The translations under genes and the position numbers were made by a program. 64,000 nucleotides of DNA from Prevotellaceae bacterium (GTDB lineage Bacteria; Bacteroidota; Bacteroidia; Bacteroidales; Bacteroidaceae), in contig JAQYET010000033.1 in NCBI GenBank assembly GCA_028723525.1, forward strand, positions 124,001-188,000, given 5' to 3'. Positions 1 to 8,625 of the stretch are shown in pieces. Positions within the stretch are counted from its first letter, which is position 1. Each line of letters starts with the position of its first letter. The notes under the pieces were generated by a model, which searched no databases, was not told where the DNA came from, and was given only the letters and a program-made list of their open reading frames with translations.

Positions 1-1
1 G

Positions 2-430
2 GGAGAGGCTTTTATATGGCTTAGCAACGATGCGCTGCAGGGCATGAAAAACATCTGCATATACTCATATCCGGGCACCGTTCTTACCCCCGCCAAAGCC
101 TTGACAATGCGCGACAGCGTGTTGGGAAAGAACATCGTAGGCGAGACTGCGGGCATGAGAATGGCTACGGTGGCAAAAACCGTGACAACGAAAATTACAC
201 GCATCGGAGGGAATGAAGTGATGGTGCAGCGCGGATTGTGGGAAATGACGGGCGACGCAATGGGCGGACCTTTCGTGAGTGTGAGCAGAACAGACCCGGC
301 AAACAATCGGATTGTGGTGAAGGAGGCATTCGTATATGCCCCGGAACGTAGAAAAAGGAACATCCTGAAACCCTTGGAGGCAGCGATATTCACCGAAAAA
401 GAAAACAGAAATGATAAATATAATAAGTAA
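2..430 (+). CDS. DUF4837 family protein, 3' end only
   Basis: This is the end of a gene that starts before the window. Its frame is open from base 2 to the stop at 428-430, so 142 codons are visible and the ATG at 44 is internal. The tail contains WLSNDALQGMKNICIYSYP and ETAGMRMATVAKT, then a charged end. It resembles the C-terminal part of DUF4837, a Bacteroidetes lipoprotein family of unknown function. Twelve bases separate it from the next gene, so it probably shares a transcript with the PdxA-like and flippase genes. The family call is from memory of the pattern and the role is unknown. Confidence 0.7.
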   Translation, partial: GEAFIWLSNDALQGMKNICIYSYPGTVLTPAKALTMRDSVLGKNIVGETAGMRMATVAKTVTTKITRIGGNEVMVQRGLWEMTGDAMGGPFVSVSRTDPANNRIVVKEAFVYAPERRKRNILKPLEAAIFTEKENRNDKYNK

Positions 431-442
431 ATATATAACAAT

Positions 443-1549
443 ATGGAAGACAGGAAGATACGCATAGCCATAACGCATGGCGACACTAACGGCATAGGTT
501 ACGAAATGATATTCAAGACTTTCGCAGCACCTGAAATGCTGGAACTGTGCACTCCTATAATATATGGTTCGCCAAAGGTGGCTGCCTATCACCGTAACGT
601 GCTCGACCTGCAGGCTAATTTCAGTATAATAAATAGTGCGGAGGAGGCTTGCGACGGCAGACTGAACCTGCTCACAGTGTTAGATGACGACATGAAAGTG
701 GATATCGGCAGACCTACCGAAGAGTCGGGCAATGCCGCAGTGAAGGCTTTGGACCGCGCTATCGATGACTGTCAAAGCGGGCTTGTGGATGCTATCGTGG
801 GAGCACCGGTGGGCGACGATAATTTCAAAACAGGCGGAATGACGTATGACGGACAGACAGATTTCTTGGAGAAGAAGCTCGGCAGCGACGCAAAGGCATT
901 GAGAATGATTGTCGGAAAGAGGCTGCGTGTGGCTTTCGTGACCACCGAAATACCTCTGAAAGACGTACCCGGGGCTATCACTCAGGAACTTGTGGAGGAG
1001 AAAGCGGCAGCATTGCATGAGACGTTGCACCGCGATTTCCGCATCAACAATCCACGTATAGCGGTACTTGCAATGAACCCAACCACAGGAAATGGTTACG
1101 AAGAAGACATGGAAGAGACCACTATCCTGAAACCGGCGATAGAGAAACTTGAGAAAAGCGGGTGTCCGGCTTTCGGTCCGTATGCCGCAGAGGAGTTCTT
1201 CGGAGAGGCGCAGTATATGGCTTTCGACGCGATACTGGCAATGTATAAAGACCAAGGAATAGTACCTTTCCGCACAATAGAGCATGAGAACGGACTGAAA
1301 ATTGCCGCTGCGATGCCCGTTGTGATGACGATGCCCGACATGGGAGCGGAGTTCAGAAAGGCCGGAAAGAACGAGATTGACGAACAGACAATGCGCAATG
1401 CCATTTACTCTGCGATAGACATAGTGCGCAACAGGGCGGATTATGACGATGCAAGAAAAGACCCGTTGAAGAAACTCTACCACGAAAGACGCGACGAAAG
1501 CGAGAAGGTCAGGTTCAATATTCCAAAGAAACAGGTTAGGGAAGAGTAG
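443..1549 (+). CDS. pdxA: PdxA-like protein, metal-binding histidines replaced
   Basis: The 368-residue product aligns over its full length with 4-hydroxythreonine-4-phosphate dehydrogenase (PdxA), the DXP-dependent vitamin B6 enzyme: ITHGDTNGIGYE near residue 10, YGSPKVAAYHR at 41-51, FGPYAAEEFF at 244-253 and AMYKDQG at 266-272. The three histidines that bind the divalent metal in E. coli PdxA (GHTE, NPHAG, YHDQG) are here Gln138 (DGQTD), Thr214 (NPTTG) and Lys269 (YKDQG). The usual substrate-side HK after the P is GD at 124-125, and the late DHGTA motif is also lost (PDMGAEF). The fold is clearly PdxA, but normal catalysis is doubtful. It lies six bases before the flippase gene. It could be a divergent enzyme on another substrate or a pseudoenzyme. 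Confidence 0.85.
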   Translation: MEDRKIRIAITHGDTNGIGYEMIFKTFAAPEMLELCTPIIYGSPKVAAYHRNVLDLQANFSIINSAEEACDGRLNLLTVLDDDMKVDIGRPTEESGNAAVKALDRAIDDCQSGLVDAIVGAPVGDDNFKTGGMTYDGQTDFLEKKLGSDAKALRMIVGKRLRVAFVTTEIPLKDVPGAITQELVEEKAAALHETLHRDFRINNPRIAVLAMNPTTGNGYEEDMEETTILKPAIEKLEKSGCPAFGPYAAEEFFGEAQYMAFDAILAMYKDQGIVPFRTIEHENGLKIAAAMPVVMTMPDMGAEFRKAGKNEIDEQTMRNAIYSAIDIVRNRADYDDARKDPLKKLYHERRDESEKVRFNIPKKQVREE

Positions 1550-1555
1550 GCAGAA

Positions 1556-2602
1556 ATGAAAAAGAAATACCGCAACGGGTTCTTTATTTTCGGGTTGGTG
1601 CTGCTCGGACTGATGATGACCCAACTTGATTTTCAGCAGGTTTGGGACGGGCTTGCCCATGCAGGTTATTGGTTCTTGGCAGTGCTTCTTCTCTGGTTCT
1701 TCCTATATTTCTTCAATACAACCTCGTGGTATATTATAATAAGGAGTACCATTCAGCCATCTTACGCTCAATCATCATCGCTCACCGCTCAACCCTCATT
1801 GTCCAATGCTCAACCAAAAGTTCCCTACTTTTGGCTTTACAAGGTAATGGTATCGGGCTTTGCGCTCAACTATGCAACGCCCGGAGGTTTGATGGGAGGC
1901 GAGCCTTACCGCATAATGGAACTGTCATCCTATATCGGCACAGAGCGGGCATCATCCTCTGTGATACTCCACACGATGACACACATCTTCAGCCATTTAT
2001 GGTTTTGGCTGCTGTCTGTGCTGCTATTCATCATCACCGAACCGATGACACCCTTCATGGCAGCCATTCTTGCGGCAGTGACAGCGTTCTGCATACTCGG
2101 TATATGGTTTTTCATGAAAGGTTATAAGAAAGGACTTGCCAACCGTGCTTTTGCCTTCTTGAGCCACATTCCAGGTGCCAAGAAGTGGGCAAAGCGGTTT
2201 ATTGACAAGCATCACGACGAACTCGACAACATCGATATACAGATTGCGGCACTCCACAAGCAGAACCCGCGCACCTTTCATGGTGCACTCTTGTTGGAAC
2301 TGGCATGCCGTTTCTTGTCGGCATTGGAGATATACTTCATTCTGCTTGTCATCATGCCGTCGGCAGACTACATCCAATGCGTGCTGATACTCGCGTTCAC
2401 CAGCCTTTTTGCCAACATCCTTTTCTTCATGCCATTGCAGATTGGCGGTAGGGAAGGAGGGTTCATGATGTCAACCTCCGGACTTGCACTCACGCCGTCT
2501 GCCGGCATCTTCGTGGCATTGATAGTGCGCATAAGAGAGTTGTTTTGGACTGCTATCGGAATGTTTCTCATAAACGTTGGCAGGAGGAAAACAAACCATT
2601 GA
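1556..2602 (+). CDS. Flippase-like / lysylphosphatidylglycerol synthase transmembrane domain protein
   Basis: The 348-residue protein has about eight hydrophobic segments (for example residues 8-20, 38-53, 140-160, 163-185, and several after 245). It carries the family signature SGFALNYATPGGLMGGEPYR and, near the end, MPLQIGGREGG. Members of this UPF0104/YbhN-like family sit in the inner membrane and are linked to lipid or lipid-linked transport; the substrate here is unknown. Residues about 66-88 (rich in S, Q, P and A, ending NAQPK) look like an insertion: they are encoded by a seven-unit heptamer repeat at 1766-1814 listed separately. The stop is only 7 bases from the convergent gene at 2610. 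Confidence 0.8.
   Translation: MKKKYRNGFFIFGLVLLGLMMTQLDFQQVWDGLAHAGYWFLAVLLLWFFLYFFNTTSWYIIIRSTIQPSYAQSSSLTAQPSLSNAQPKVPYFWLYKVMVSGFALNYATPGGLMGGEPYRIMELSSYIGTERASSSVILHTMTHIFSHLWFWLLSVLLFIITEPMTPFMAAILAAVTAFCILGIWFFMKGYKKGLANRAFAFLSHIPGAKKWAKRFIDKHHDELDNIDIQIAALHKQNPRTFHGALLLELACRFLSALEIYFILLVIMPSADYIQCVLILAFTSLFANILFFMPLQIGGREGGFMMSTSGLALTPSAGIFVALIVRIRELFWTAIGMFLINVGRRKTNH
1766..1814 (+). repeat. Seven-unit heptamer repeat inside the flippase gene
   Basis: The units read GCTCAAT, CATCATC, GCTCACC, GCTCAAC, CCTCATT, GTCCAAT, GCTCAAC, exactly 7 bases apart. They are translated in frame as AQSSSLTAQPSLSNAQPK (with the following bases). A second seven-unit tract of the same family lies inside the thioesterase gene at 27001-27049, in the same reading frame. 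Related tracts are intergenic at 38494 and 55722. Confidence 0.8.
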
Positions 2603-2609
2603 GGGCGCG

Positions 2610-3677
2610 TTATTCTGCCACTTCCAAGCCGAACCGTGCCACAAGTGGCAGGTGGTCGCTATATCCCCCTTTATACTTGAAGCCGTTGTAGGTGCGCAGC
2701 GGTGTCTTTCCGCCGTATTTCTCATCATCTTCGAGGAGAAACATGGGGTCGGATATGTATGACCTTGTTACCCTTCTGCTCATCTTCGGCGATGCCATGA
2801 TATGGTCGATACTGCGCCATTCACCCTTGTATTTGTATGTTCCCAGTGCTCCGTTGCTGCCTTTGGCATCGGCAGTGATATTTTGCAGACCGTGTCGATA
2901 CAGCAAGTGCGGTGCCGGATCGTCATGATAGTCGTTGAAATCGCCTGCCACGAGGATTGCCGCATCGGGCGAAATGCTGTATATGGAGTCTATTGCCGAT
3001 GCAAGGGTTTTCGCCACCTGAAGGCGATAAGGGCGAGTGGAGTGCTCTCCTCCGTATCTGCTCGGGGCGTGAACCACGAATATGTGTAGCGTGTCACCAC
3101 TGATAATGAGTCCGTTGGCATAAAGAATATCGCGAGTCGGGCGCATGTTTTTAAGTGGCTTTACACGTATGCTGCGGTGGCTGATGAGGCGGAATGATGA
3201 GGGACTGAACAGCAACGCCACGTCTATTCCGCGCAGGTCGGGACTTTCGGTGACAATATATTCGTAGCGCGAAGTGCGCAGTAGGGAGCGTCGTGTGAGG
3301 TCTCTCAACACGCTGTCGTTCTCCACTTCGCACAGAGCGACGATGTCCGGAAGCCGCCAGTTGCCGTCGTTCTCGCCGCATGCAATTATTTCCTTGCCGA
3401 TGTTGTTGAGTTTTTGTCGGTATCGTTTATATGTCCAGTGACGTGGACTTTCGCTCATCCACTCCGTGTCTTGCTTCAATGTGTCGTGAGAATTGTCGAA
3501 GAGGTTCTCGCAGTTGAGTTCCACGAAAGTGAACGGGCGTGTGCTGTCGTCGTTGCGTTGTCGGCTTCGGGCAGTAGTAGAGACAAGCAAAAGGCATGCC
3601 GCAAGCACGGTAATCCTGAAGCCATAAGCGCAGAGACATGTCGTCGTCGTTGCATCCTTTCCTCGCATGGGCATCAT
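2610..3677 (-). CDS. Endonuclease/exonuclease/phosphatase family protein, exported
   Basis: The 355-residue protein starts with a charged stretch and a hydrophobic segment (ITVLAACLLLVSTTARS), consistent with export. The body shows the EEP fold motifs: FVELNCENLFD, IVALCEVEND, a GIDVALLF strand, VVHAPSR, LVAGDFND and the terminal GGYSDHLPLVARF with the catalytic Asp-His. These metal-dependent phosphodiesterases cleave nucleic acids or phospholipid headgroups; the substrate cannot be read here. The ATG overlaps the aroF stop in an ATGA at 3674-3677, so it is probably translated by coupling to aroF, an odd partner for it. Confidence 0.85.
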   Translation of the reverse strand: MMPMRGKDATTTTCLCAYGFRITVLAACLLLVSTTARSRQRNDDSTRPFTFVELNCENLFDNSHDTLKQDTEWMSESPRHWTYKRYRQKLNNIGKEIIACGENDGNWRLPDIVALCEVENDSVLRDLTRRSLLRTSRYEYIVTESPDLRGIDVALLFSPSSFRLISHRSIRVKPLKNMRPTRDILYANGLIISGDTLHIFVVHAPSRYGGEHSTRPYRLQVAKTLASAIDSIYSISPDAAILVAGDFNDYHDDPAPHLLYRHGLQNITADAKGSNGALGTYKYKGEWRSIDHIMASPKMSRRVTRSYISDPMFLLEDDEKYGGKTPLRTYNGFKYKGGYSDHLPLVARFGLEVAE

Positions 3678-4738
3678 TTGTTGATTACGTCAATCTGTTG
3701 TCTTACGCTCTCCTCGTGTATTGCGGCGTATATTTTCTTAACGAACTCTGCGTCCATGCCCCACTGCGAGCCCTGCGCTCCGAGCTTATCGAGAACCTCA
3801 TTATAGCGTTGTGCCTGCAGAACGGTGATGTTGTGCTCCTTTTTATATTGCCCTATTTCCCGGCAAACCTTCATTCTCTTTGCCAGAATTTCCATTACGC
3901 TGTTATCGAGTTCGTCTATCTGCTGCCGCAGTTGGGTTATGTCTTCGCTGCTGGCAGTATTGTCGCGTATCACGAGATTTGCCAATATGTTTTTGAGAAC
4001 GTCGGGAGTTATCTGTTGACCGGCATCGCTCCACGCCTTTTCCGGGTCGCAGTGGCTCTCTATTATCAGTCCGTCGGCACCGAGATCCATTGCCTGCTGG
4101 CACAGCGGAGCAATCAGTTCCCGCTTTCCTCCGATGTGTGACGGGTCGCATATTATCGGCATATCCGGTATTCTCCGGCGCAGTTCGATGGGGATTTGCC
4201 ACATCGGTCGGTTGCGGTATGTAGTGTTGTCGCAACTTGAGAAGCCCCGGTGTATTGCCCCGAGCCGCTTTATTCCGGCACCGTTTAGCCGCTCAAAAGC
4301 CCCTATCCACAGTTCAATATCGGGGCTTATCGGATTTTTCACGAGCACGGTGATGTCTGTTCCCTGCAGAGAATCTGCCAAAGCCTGCATCGCGAAAGGG
4401 TTCGACGTGGTGCGTGCGCCAACCCACAGCAGGTCGATGCCATACTTCATTGCCATTTCTGCGTGCTCCGGTGTTGCCACTTCGGTGGTGACAGCCATGC
4501 CCGTTTCTTTCTTAACGCGCTTCAGCCACGCCAATGCCGGCTCGCCATGTCCCTCAAATCCGCCCGGTTTTGTGCGCGGCTTCCACACTCCGGCACGGAA
4601 AATCTTGCAACCGTTGCGTGCCAGTTGTGTTGCGGTTTCCATAATCTGTTCTTCGCTTTCGGCACTGCATGGTCCTGCTATGACGAAGGGGCGTTTGTCG
4701 TGTTTTGGCAATTTAAGTCTCTCCAAGTCAAGTTCCAT
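3674..4738 (-). CDS. aroF: Bifunctional DAHP synthase / chorismate mutase (type II)
   Basis: The 354-residue protein makes 3-deoxy-7-phosphoheptulonate, the first step of the shikimate pathway, and can convert chorismate to prephenate. Residues about 15-265 form the DAHP synthase barrel (FVIAGPCSAES, FRAGVWKPRTKPGGFEG, LWVGARTTSNPFAMQ, LVKNPISPD, ICDPSHIGGKR, LIIESHCDPEKAWSDA). Residues about 270-354 form an AroQ-type chorismate mutase helix bundle (LRQQIDELDNSVMEILAKRM, IGQYKKEHN). This fusion is common in Bacteroidetes. A terminator-like hairpin followed by a T tract lies about 60 bases upstream and could act as an attenuator. The next gene overlaps by four bases. Confidence 0.95.
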   Translation of the reverse strand: MELDLERLKLPKHDKRPFVIAGPCSAESEEQIMETATQLARNGCKIFRAGVWKPRTKPGGFEGHGEPALAWLKRVKKETGMAVTTEVATPEHAEMAMKYGIDLLWVGARTTSNPFAMQALADSLQGTDITVLVKNPISPDIELWIGAFERLNGAGIKRLGAIHRGFSSCDNTTYRNRPMWQIPIELRRRIPDMPIICDPSHIGGKRELIAPLCQQAMDLGADGLIIESHCDPEKAWSDAGQQITPDVLKNILANLVIRDNTASSEDITQLRQQIDELDNSVMEILAKRMKVCREIGQYKKEHNITVLQAQRYNEVLDKLGAQGSQWGMDAEFVKKIYAAIHEESVRQQIDVINK

Positions 4739-4797
4739 TATTTCATTTTGTTTCTTATGTTATCACTTTCCGCGTGATATAGCCTGTGATATTATGA

Positions 4798-4832
4798 AAA
4801 AGTCCCGCTCCAAACGTCTTGAAGCGGGACTT
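4798..4832 (-). terminator. Hairpin with T tract in the aroF leader
   Basis: On the minus strand AGTCCCGCT pairs with AGCGGGACT around a loop of about 13 bases, followed by TTTTT. It sits about 60 bases before the aroF ATG, so it either ends an upstream transcript or attenuates aroF. I see no leader peptide rich in aromatic codons. Confidence 0.7.
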
Positions 4833-4877
4833 GAACAAATCCTTTGTTTCGTCTTTTTGCCGCTTTCCGCTGGCATT

Positions 4878-5080
4878 TTAACCCCAATCGGTCATCAGGT
4901 CACGTATGCTTGCATCTTGTTTGATGGTATAGTTCCCTGACAGCTTTCGTTCGTTTTACATCATCTTTCCGACCATCTCATCTTAACGTAGTCTGCTAAG
5001 CGTTCGATAAGAGCAGCAAATATTCTGCCTGACAAACAAACTCAATCAGTTTATGTCCTAATGACCGATTTGGGCTTATC
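4878..5080. mobile_element. Possible MITE or insertion sequence remnant
   Basis: The left end has AACCCCAATCGGTCATCAGG (4880-4899). The right end, read in reverse complement, has AAGCCCAAATCGGTCATTAGG, matching except for one base of length and two or three changes. The minus strand inside encodes a frameshifted fragment (LADYVKMRWSER, then NYTIKQDASIRDLMTDWG and a stop). I cannot name the parent element. Confidence 0.4.
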
Positions 5081-5091
5081 TTACTTTGTGG

Positions 5092-7416
5092 TTACTTGCT
5101 TACATATTTCTTGCCGTTCTTTATGTATATGCCACGCTGCAGTTTACCGTCGGCATCGGTCTTAATCCTGCGTCCTGTTACGTCGAATATCTGTGAGTTG
5201 TCGTCTTCCTGTGCGTCAACACCGGTGTTCTCGATACCATTCGTGTTAGGTGCTTTTGCCGTGAAGCGATACTCTGAGAACTTAACCATCTCATTGTATT
5301 CATAGAAGAACCTGAACATATATTTCTTGTTCTCAACCATTCCGTTGAAATTAAACGGAATTTCAGTGCTCTCTCCGGAGGCTATGTTAACCAAATTTTC
5401 CGTCTGATACTCTGTAACGTACATACCATCCTTACGACCTGCGAGCTCGATTTTTACGTTATGGTTGTAAGCATCCTTGCCGGTGTTCTTTAGGATAACC
5501 TTACCATTGGCAACACCTGAGTAGAGATAATTGGAATTGTTGTTCCTTACCATATCCTCAACATTTAAATCCACCTCAAACGAAGGCTCCGTTTCGCCTA
5601 TTTGGTGGGTCTCGTCGGAGAGACGGTTGCTGTAAGTGTTATCGCTCGAAAGAATTATACGATACTTACCGTTACGCTTAGGTGTGAACTTGATTATGAT
5701 GTCTTTCTTTCCCTTAGGATTGACAACACATTCCGCTTCCTGCTTTATCTCGTCTTTTCCGTCGATACTCTTGGCGTTGAAATACATCTGTCCGTTGTAT
5801 GCTTCATCCAACTTGTTTGACAAATTATATGTTACGGTAATCTCCTTGTTGGTCTTCGTGGTGTCTGTCATGAGCACCTTATCAACGTTTATTGCAAAGA
5901 CCGGGTAGAGAGTGCTTGTCATTTTGCCTTCGTTATCAAGCACAGTTTTAACATAGATGTAATCTGCCGCGTCTCCCGGCTGCCACTTCTCTTCTGTTGA
6001 AAGTTTGCTTATAGGGAATATTTTGTATGTTCCCGGTTCATGAATGAGCGAACTAAGGTTGTAAGTTATGCTGGGGAAATAGTTGAATTTTCCCAGTTCT
6101 GCAGTCCCATTTTGTGCTAACACCTCTATTCTACCATTCTCATTGTAGTATCCTATACCAATATCGAAGGTGTTTCTCTTAGGTGTCAGGTTTATGTATG
6201 AGCAGTCGATGACGTTGCCTCGCAGCGAGTTGATGCTTGAAGTAAGGTAGTCCTTGAACGGATCCTGATGTCCGGTAGGCTTCTGCATGCCGATAATGGC
6301 ATCCTGCTGGAGGGCAAAACCTTCGTTTGTAGATGCCGAACCGGTACTTGTGGTGTTGTTAGGATTGAGCACGGTGATGTCGAAGTAGTTGTCGCTAATA
6401 CCGTTCCAACCCCAGTTTACATGGAAGAAACCGTCAGACTGGCGGTATCCGTCGAGCACGAAAGAGTGCCCTTCTTTCTTGCTTGTCACTCCGCTATACA
6501 CCACGGGGCGATTTTCGGCAAGTTCGTTGTAGATGATATTTATCCACACATCGATCGTAAATTCGTCTCTCTCGATAAGTCTTGTCCTATTGTCGTAACC
6601 AAAATATTTCTTCAGAGCGTATGGCTGCAGGAATGAAAAAGCCCCCGAGCCCTCTGCAGAGTAATTCATCTCGATGCTATAACCGCAGTACTGCATAAGC
6701 TTTGACACTGCATTGTCAGTGTCAGTTTGCCACCAGCCGTAAGTGTTTTGCATCTTATCCCACTGGAAAGTGGTAGCAGGCAGTTCGTCAAGGTTTTTCT
6801 GCAGGGTGGATGTATAGTATGCCGGAATAGGCTCACAATTTGCTTCGGGCCATTTGTGATAGTACATCACCTGTGCCATTGATGTGGCGGCACATCCTGT
6901 TGCAGAATATTTTGTACCGTCTTTCGGGCACAACGTGTTGTAAGGTTTATCCTGACTCCATTTTGTTTCCAACAGAGGATTGATGCCGGTCTTTGCCTGT
7001 CGTCTTGCCAAAGAGATGTTCTCTGGCTTGTAACTTTCCGGTTGGCTTGCCACATACTTCACTAATCTGTCATACATGTCGAGCACCATCTTCATGTTTT
7101 CGGGCATATTCTCAGTGTCAAGGTTTTCTTTCTCGCCATATCCGAACACCTCAGGCAGTCTGTCTTCGCCGCTTATGATAACAAATCCCTGATTGTTGTC
7201 AGCGTTGAAGATATAGTAGCTTTGCAGTTTTTCGTTGTTTGCGGCAACGCCTTTCTGCACTTTGCCTGCCATTTTCACGGCTTTCACGGCGTTTTGTCCG
7301 TCCTTATTCATAAACTGCATGGCTTTTTGGTACGCTTGTTTCGGCGTTACCGGTCCTGCCACTGCCACGATACAGACAAGCATCATGGTCAAGATAGTAT
7401 AGATTTTTTTATTCAT
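5092..7416 (-). CDS. C10 family cysteine protease (streptopain/PrtT-like)
   Basis: The 774-residue protein has a signal peptide (residues 1-20), a pro-region about 25-150, then the C10 catalytic domain with the nucleophile Cys175 in ATGCAATSMAQVMYYHKWP and the catalytic His317 in KEGHSFVLDGYR, followed by FHVNWGWNG. Family members (SpeB, PrtT, interpain) are secreted and activated by removing the pro-domain. Residues about 400-720 look like beta-sandwich domains. The last ~45 residues (SQIFDVTGRRI...GIYIKNGKKYVSK) resemble the C-terminal sorting domain of proteins exported by the type IX system. It is preceded by a 60-base gap to the TPR gene on the same strand. Confidence 0.92.
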   Translation of the reverse strand: MNKKIYTILTMMLVCIVAVAGPVTPKQAYQKAMQFMNKDGQNAVKAVKMAGKVQKGVAANNEKLQSYYIFNADNNQGFVIISGEDRLPEVFGYGEKENLDTENMPENMKMVLDMYDRLVKYVASQPESYKPENISLARRQAKTGINPLLETKWSQDKPYNTLCPKDGTKYSATGCAATSMAQVMYYHKWPEANCEPIPAYYTSTLQKNLDELPATTFQWDKMQNTYGWWQTDTDNAVSKLMQYCGYSIEMNYSAEGSGAFSFLQPYALKKYFGYDNRTRLIERDEFTIDVWINIIYNELAENRPVVYSGVTSKKEGHSFVLDGYRQSDGFFHVNWGWNGISDNYFDITVLNPNNTTSTGSASTNEGFALQQDAIIGMQKPTGHQDPFKDYLTSSINSLRGNVIDCSYINLTPKRNTFDIGIGYYNENGRIEVLAQNGTAELGKFNYFPSITYNLSSLIHEPGTYKIFPISKLSTEEKWQPGDAADYIYVKTVLDNEGKMTSTLYPVFAINVDKVLMTDTTKTNKEITVTYNLSNKLDEAYNGQMYFNAKSIDGKDEIKQEAECVVNPKGKKDIIIKFTPKRNGKYRIILSSDNTYSNRLSDETHQIGETEPSFEVDLNVEDMVRNNNSNYLYSGVANGKVILKNTGKDAYNHNVKIELAGRKDGMYVTEYQTENLVNIASGESTEIPFNFNGMVENKKYMFRFFYEYNEMVKFSEYRFTAKAPNTNGIENTGVDAQEDDNSQIFDVTGRRIKTDADGKLQRGIYIKNGKKYVSK

Positions 7417-7476
7417 AACTGTTAATTAAGGGGTTTAAAAATTCTTTGAATTAAGTTGCTTTGGGGGCGATTTGGT

Positions 7477-8331
7477 TTAAAAACCGTATGGATTGTTGTC
7501 CTTATATTTCTGTTCCATTTCCTTTTCAATATCCTCCTCGTTCACTTCCGGCGATATTTCGCTTGCCTTCTGCATGTCTTCATCATGCCCGGCTTGGTCG
7601 CCTTTCTCAAGTTTCACGGCGGCACGTTCCCTGTATGCGTCGATTGAGAACGGGTTAATGTCTATTACTTTGCCGTAAACCTCAATCGCATTGTCGGCAT
7701 TGCCCTTGGTCTTTTCAAGCCGGGCTTTCAGCAGCAGCGCCTCTTCTATGTCGGCATGGTGCTCCATCAGCCAGTCGGCATCTTCCTCTGCGCCTTCCGT
7801 ATTGCCGTTTTCCAGCAGCGTCTCTCCGCGCAATAGATAAGCGTCTCCGTAGTCTTCGCGCAGGTTGATTGCCTTTGTCAGCATTGCCACGGCGTTAGAA
7901 GTGTCACCCAATCCGACACATGCTTGAGCATAAAGGTACATCAGTTCGGGCATATCCTTATCCACCAGCATCGCTTTCTCACACGCATTAGCCATAGCGT
8001 TATAGTCCTCCATGACGAATGACACGTTAGCCATGCGCATATATATCTTTACGTTGTCCGGTTCGGTTTCCGACAATTTCTGAAGTTGTTCGTAAGCCTT
8101 CAGCATGTCGCCCTCCTTTATCAACGCCTGACTCAGATAGTCGCGCGTCTCCGGGTCGTCCTTGATATTGAGGGCATGTGTAAGGCATTTCACGGCAAAT
8201 CCGGTGTTCCCTTGAACCAAAGCCTGCTTACCATCGTATTTCAGAACATTGAAGTCGTGTTCTTCAGAGTCTTTTTTTTCCTCCTCCGGGGTTTTTGCCT
8301 TGCCCCCGAACAAAGCCTTTAATAAATTCAT
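7477..8331 (-). CDS. Tetratricopeptide repeat protein
   Basis: The 284-residue protein starts MNLLKALFGGKAKTPEEEKK and then consists of roughly seven TPR-like helix pairs from residue 28 to 270 (ALNIKDDPETRDYLSQALIK, AYEQLQKLSETEPDN, AMANACEKAMLVDKDMPEL, AVAMLTKAINLREDYGDAY and so on). It ends KYKDNNPYGF. There is no signal peptide or membrane segment, so it is probably a cytoplasmic scaffold; the partner is unknown. A Bacteroidetes -7 box lies 31-38 bases upstream of the ATG, so it has its own promoter. Confidence 0.85.
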   Translation of the reverse strand: MNLLKALFGGKAKTPEEEKKDSEEHDFNVLKYDGKQALVQGNTGFAVKCLTHALNIKDDPETRDYLSQALIKEGDMLKAYEQLQKLSETEPDNVKIYMRMANVSFVMEDYNAMANACEKAMLVDKDMPELMYLYAQACVGLGDTSNAVAMLTKAINLREDYGDAYLLRGETLLENGNTEGAEEDADWLMEHHADIEEALLLKARLEKTKGNADNAIEVYGKVIDINPFSIDAYRERAAVKLEKGDQAGHDEDMQKASEISPEVNEEDIEKEMEQKYKDNNPYGF

Positions 8332-8361
8332 TTGCCGTTATATTTGTATATATTCAGGGCG

Positions 8362-8369
8362 CAAAGATA
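8362..8369 (-). promoter_or_regulatory. -7 box of the TPR gene
   Basis: The minus strand reads TATCTTTG, matching TAnnTTTG. It is placed correctly for the ATG at 8331. Confidence 0.6.
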
Positions 8370-8575
8370 ATTAAAAAAAGATTTATTCAAGCAGAACGGA
8401 ATGTTAATCAATTAAAAAACAACTTAAAGACGTTGCCGGTTAGGAGCGTTTCTTTAGTTTTCATGGGAATATACGAACAAAGTGTCATTGATGATGCGTC
8501 GCGTATTACAACGTTTCTAAAACAGCACTTCGCGTTAGCATTTACGGCATCGCGATGTAAAATTTCATTAAAAAA

Positions 8576-8607
8576 TTTGGTATTCTGCAGATAATTACAT
8601 ACATTTG
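8576..8607 (+). promoter_or_regulatory. Promoter of the kissing-loop leader and 37-codon gene
   Basis: TTTG at 8576-8579 and TACATTTG at 8600-8607 are spaced by 20 bases, the canonical Bacteroidetes arrangement. Transcription should start near 8614, giving a leader of about 97 bases. Confidence 0.7.
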
Positions 8608-8625
8608 CGAAAAGGATAACTCATT

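Larger units (their letters stand above)
4739..5091. other. Intergenic region upstream of aroF
   Basis: The 353 bases hold no convincing gene. They contain a hairpin with T tract at 4798-4832 (minus strand) and a segment at 4878-5080 bounded by imperfect inverted repeats. Within that segment the minus strand keeps a short open peptide ending IKQDASIRDLMTDWG, which looks like the remnant of a longer protein. Confidence 0.6.
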
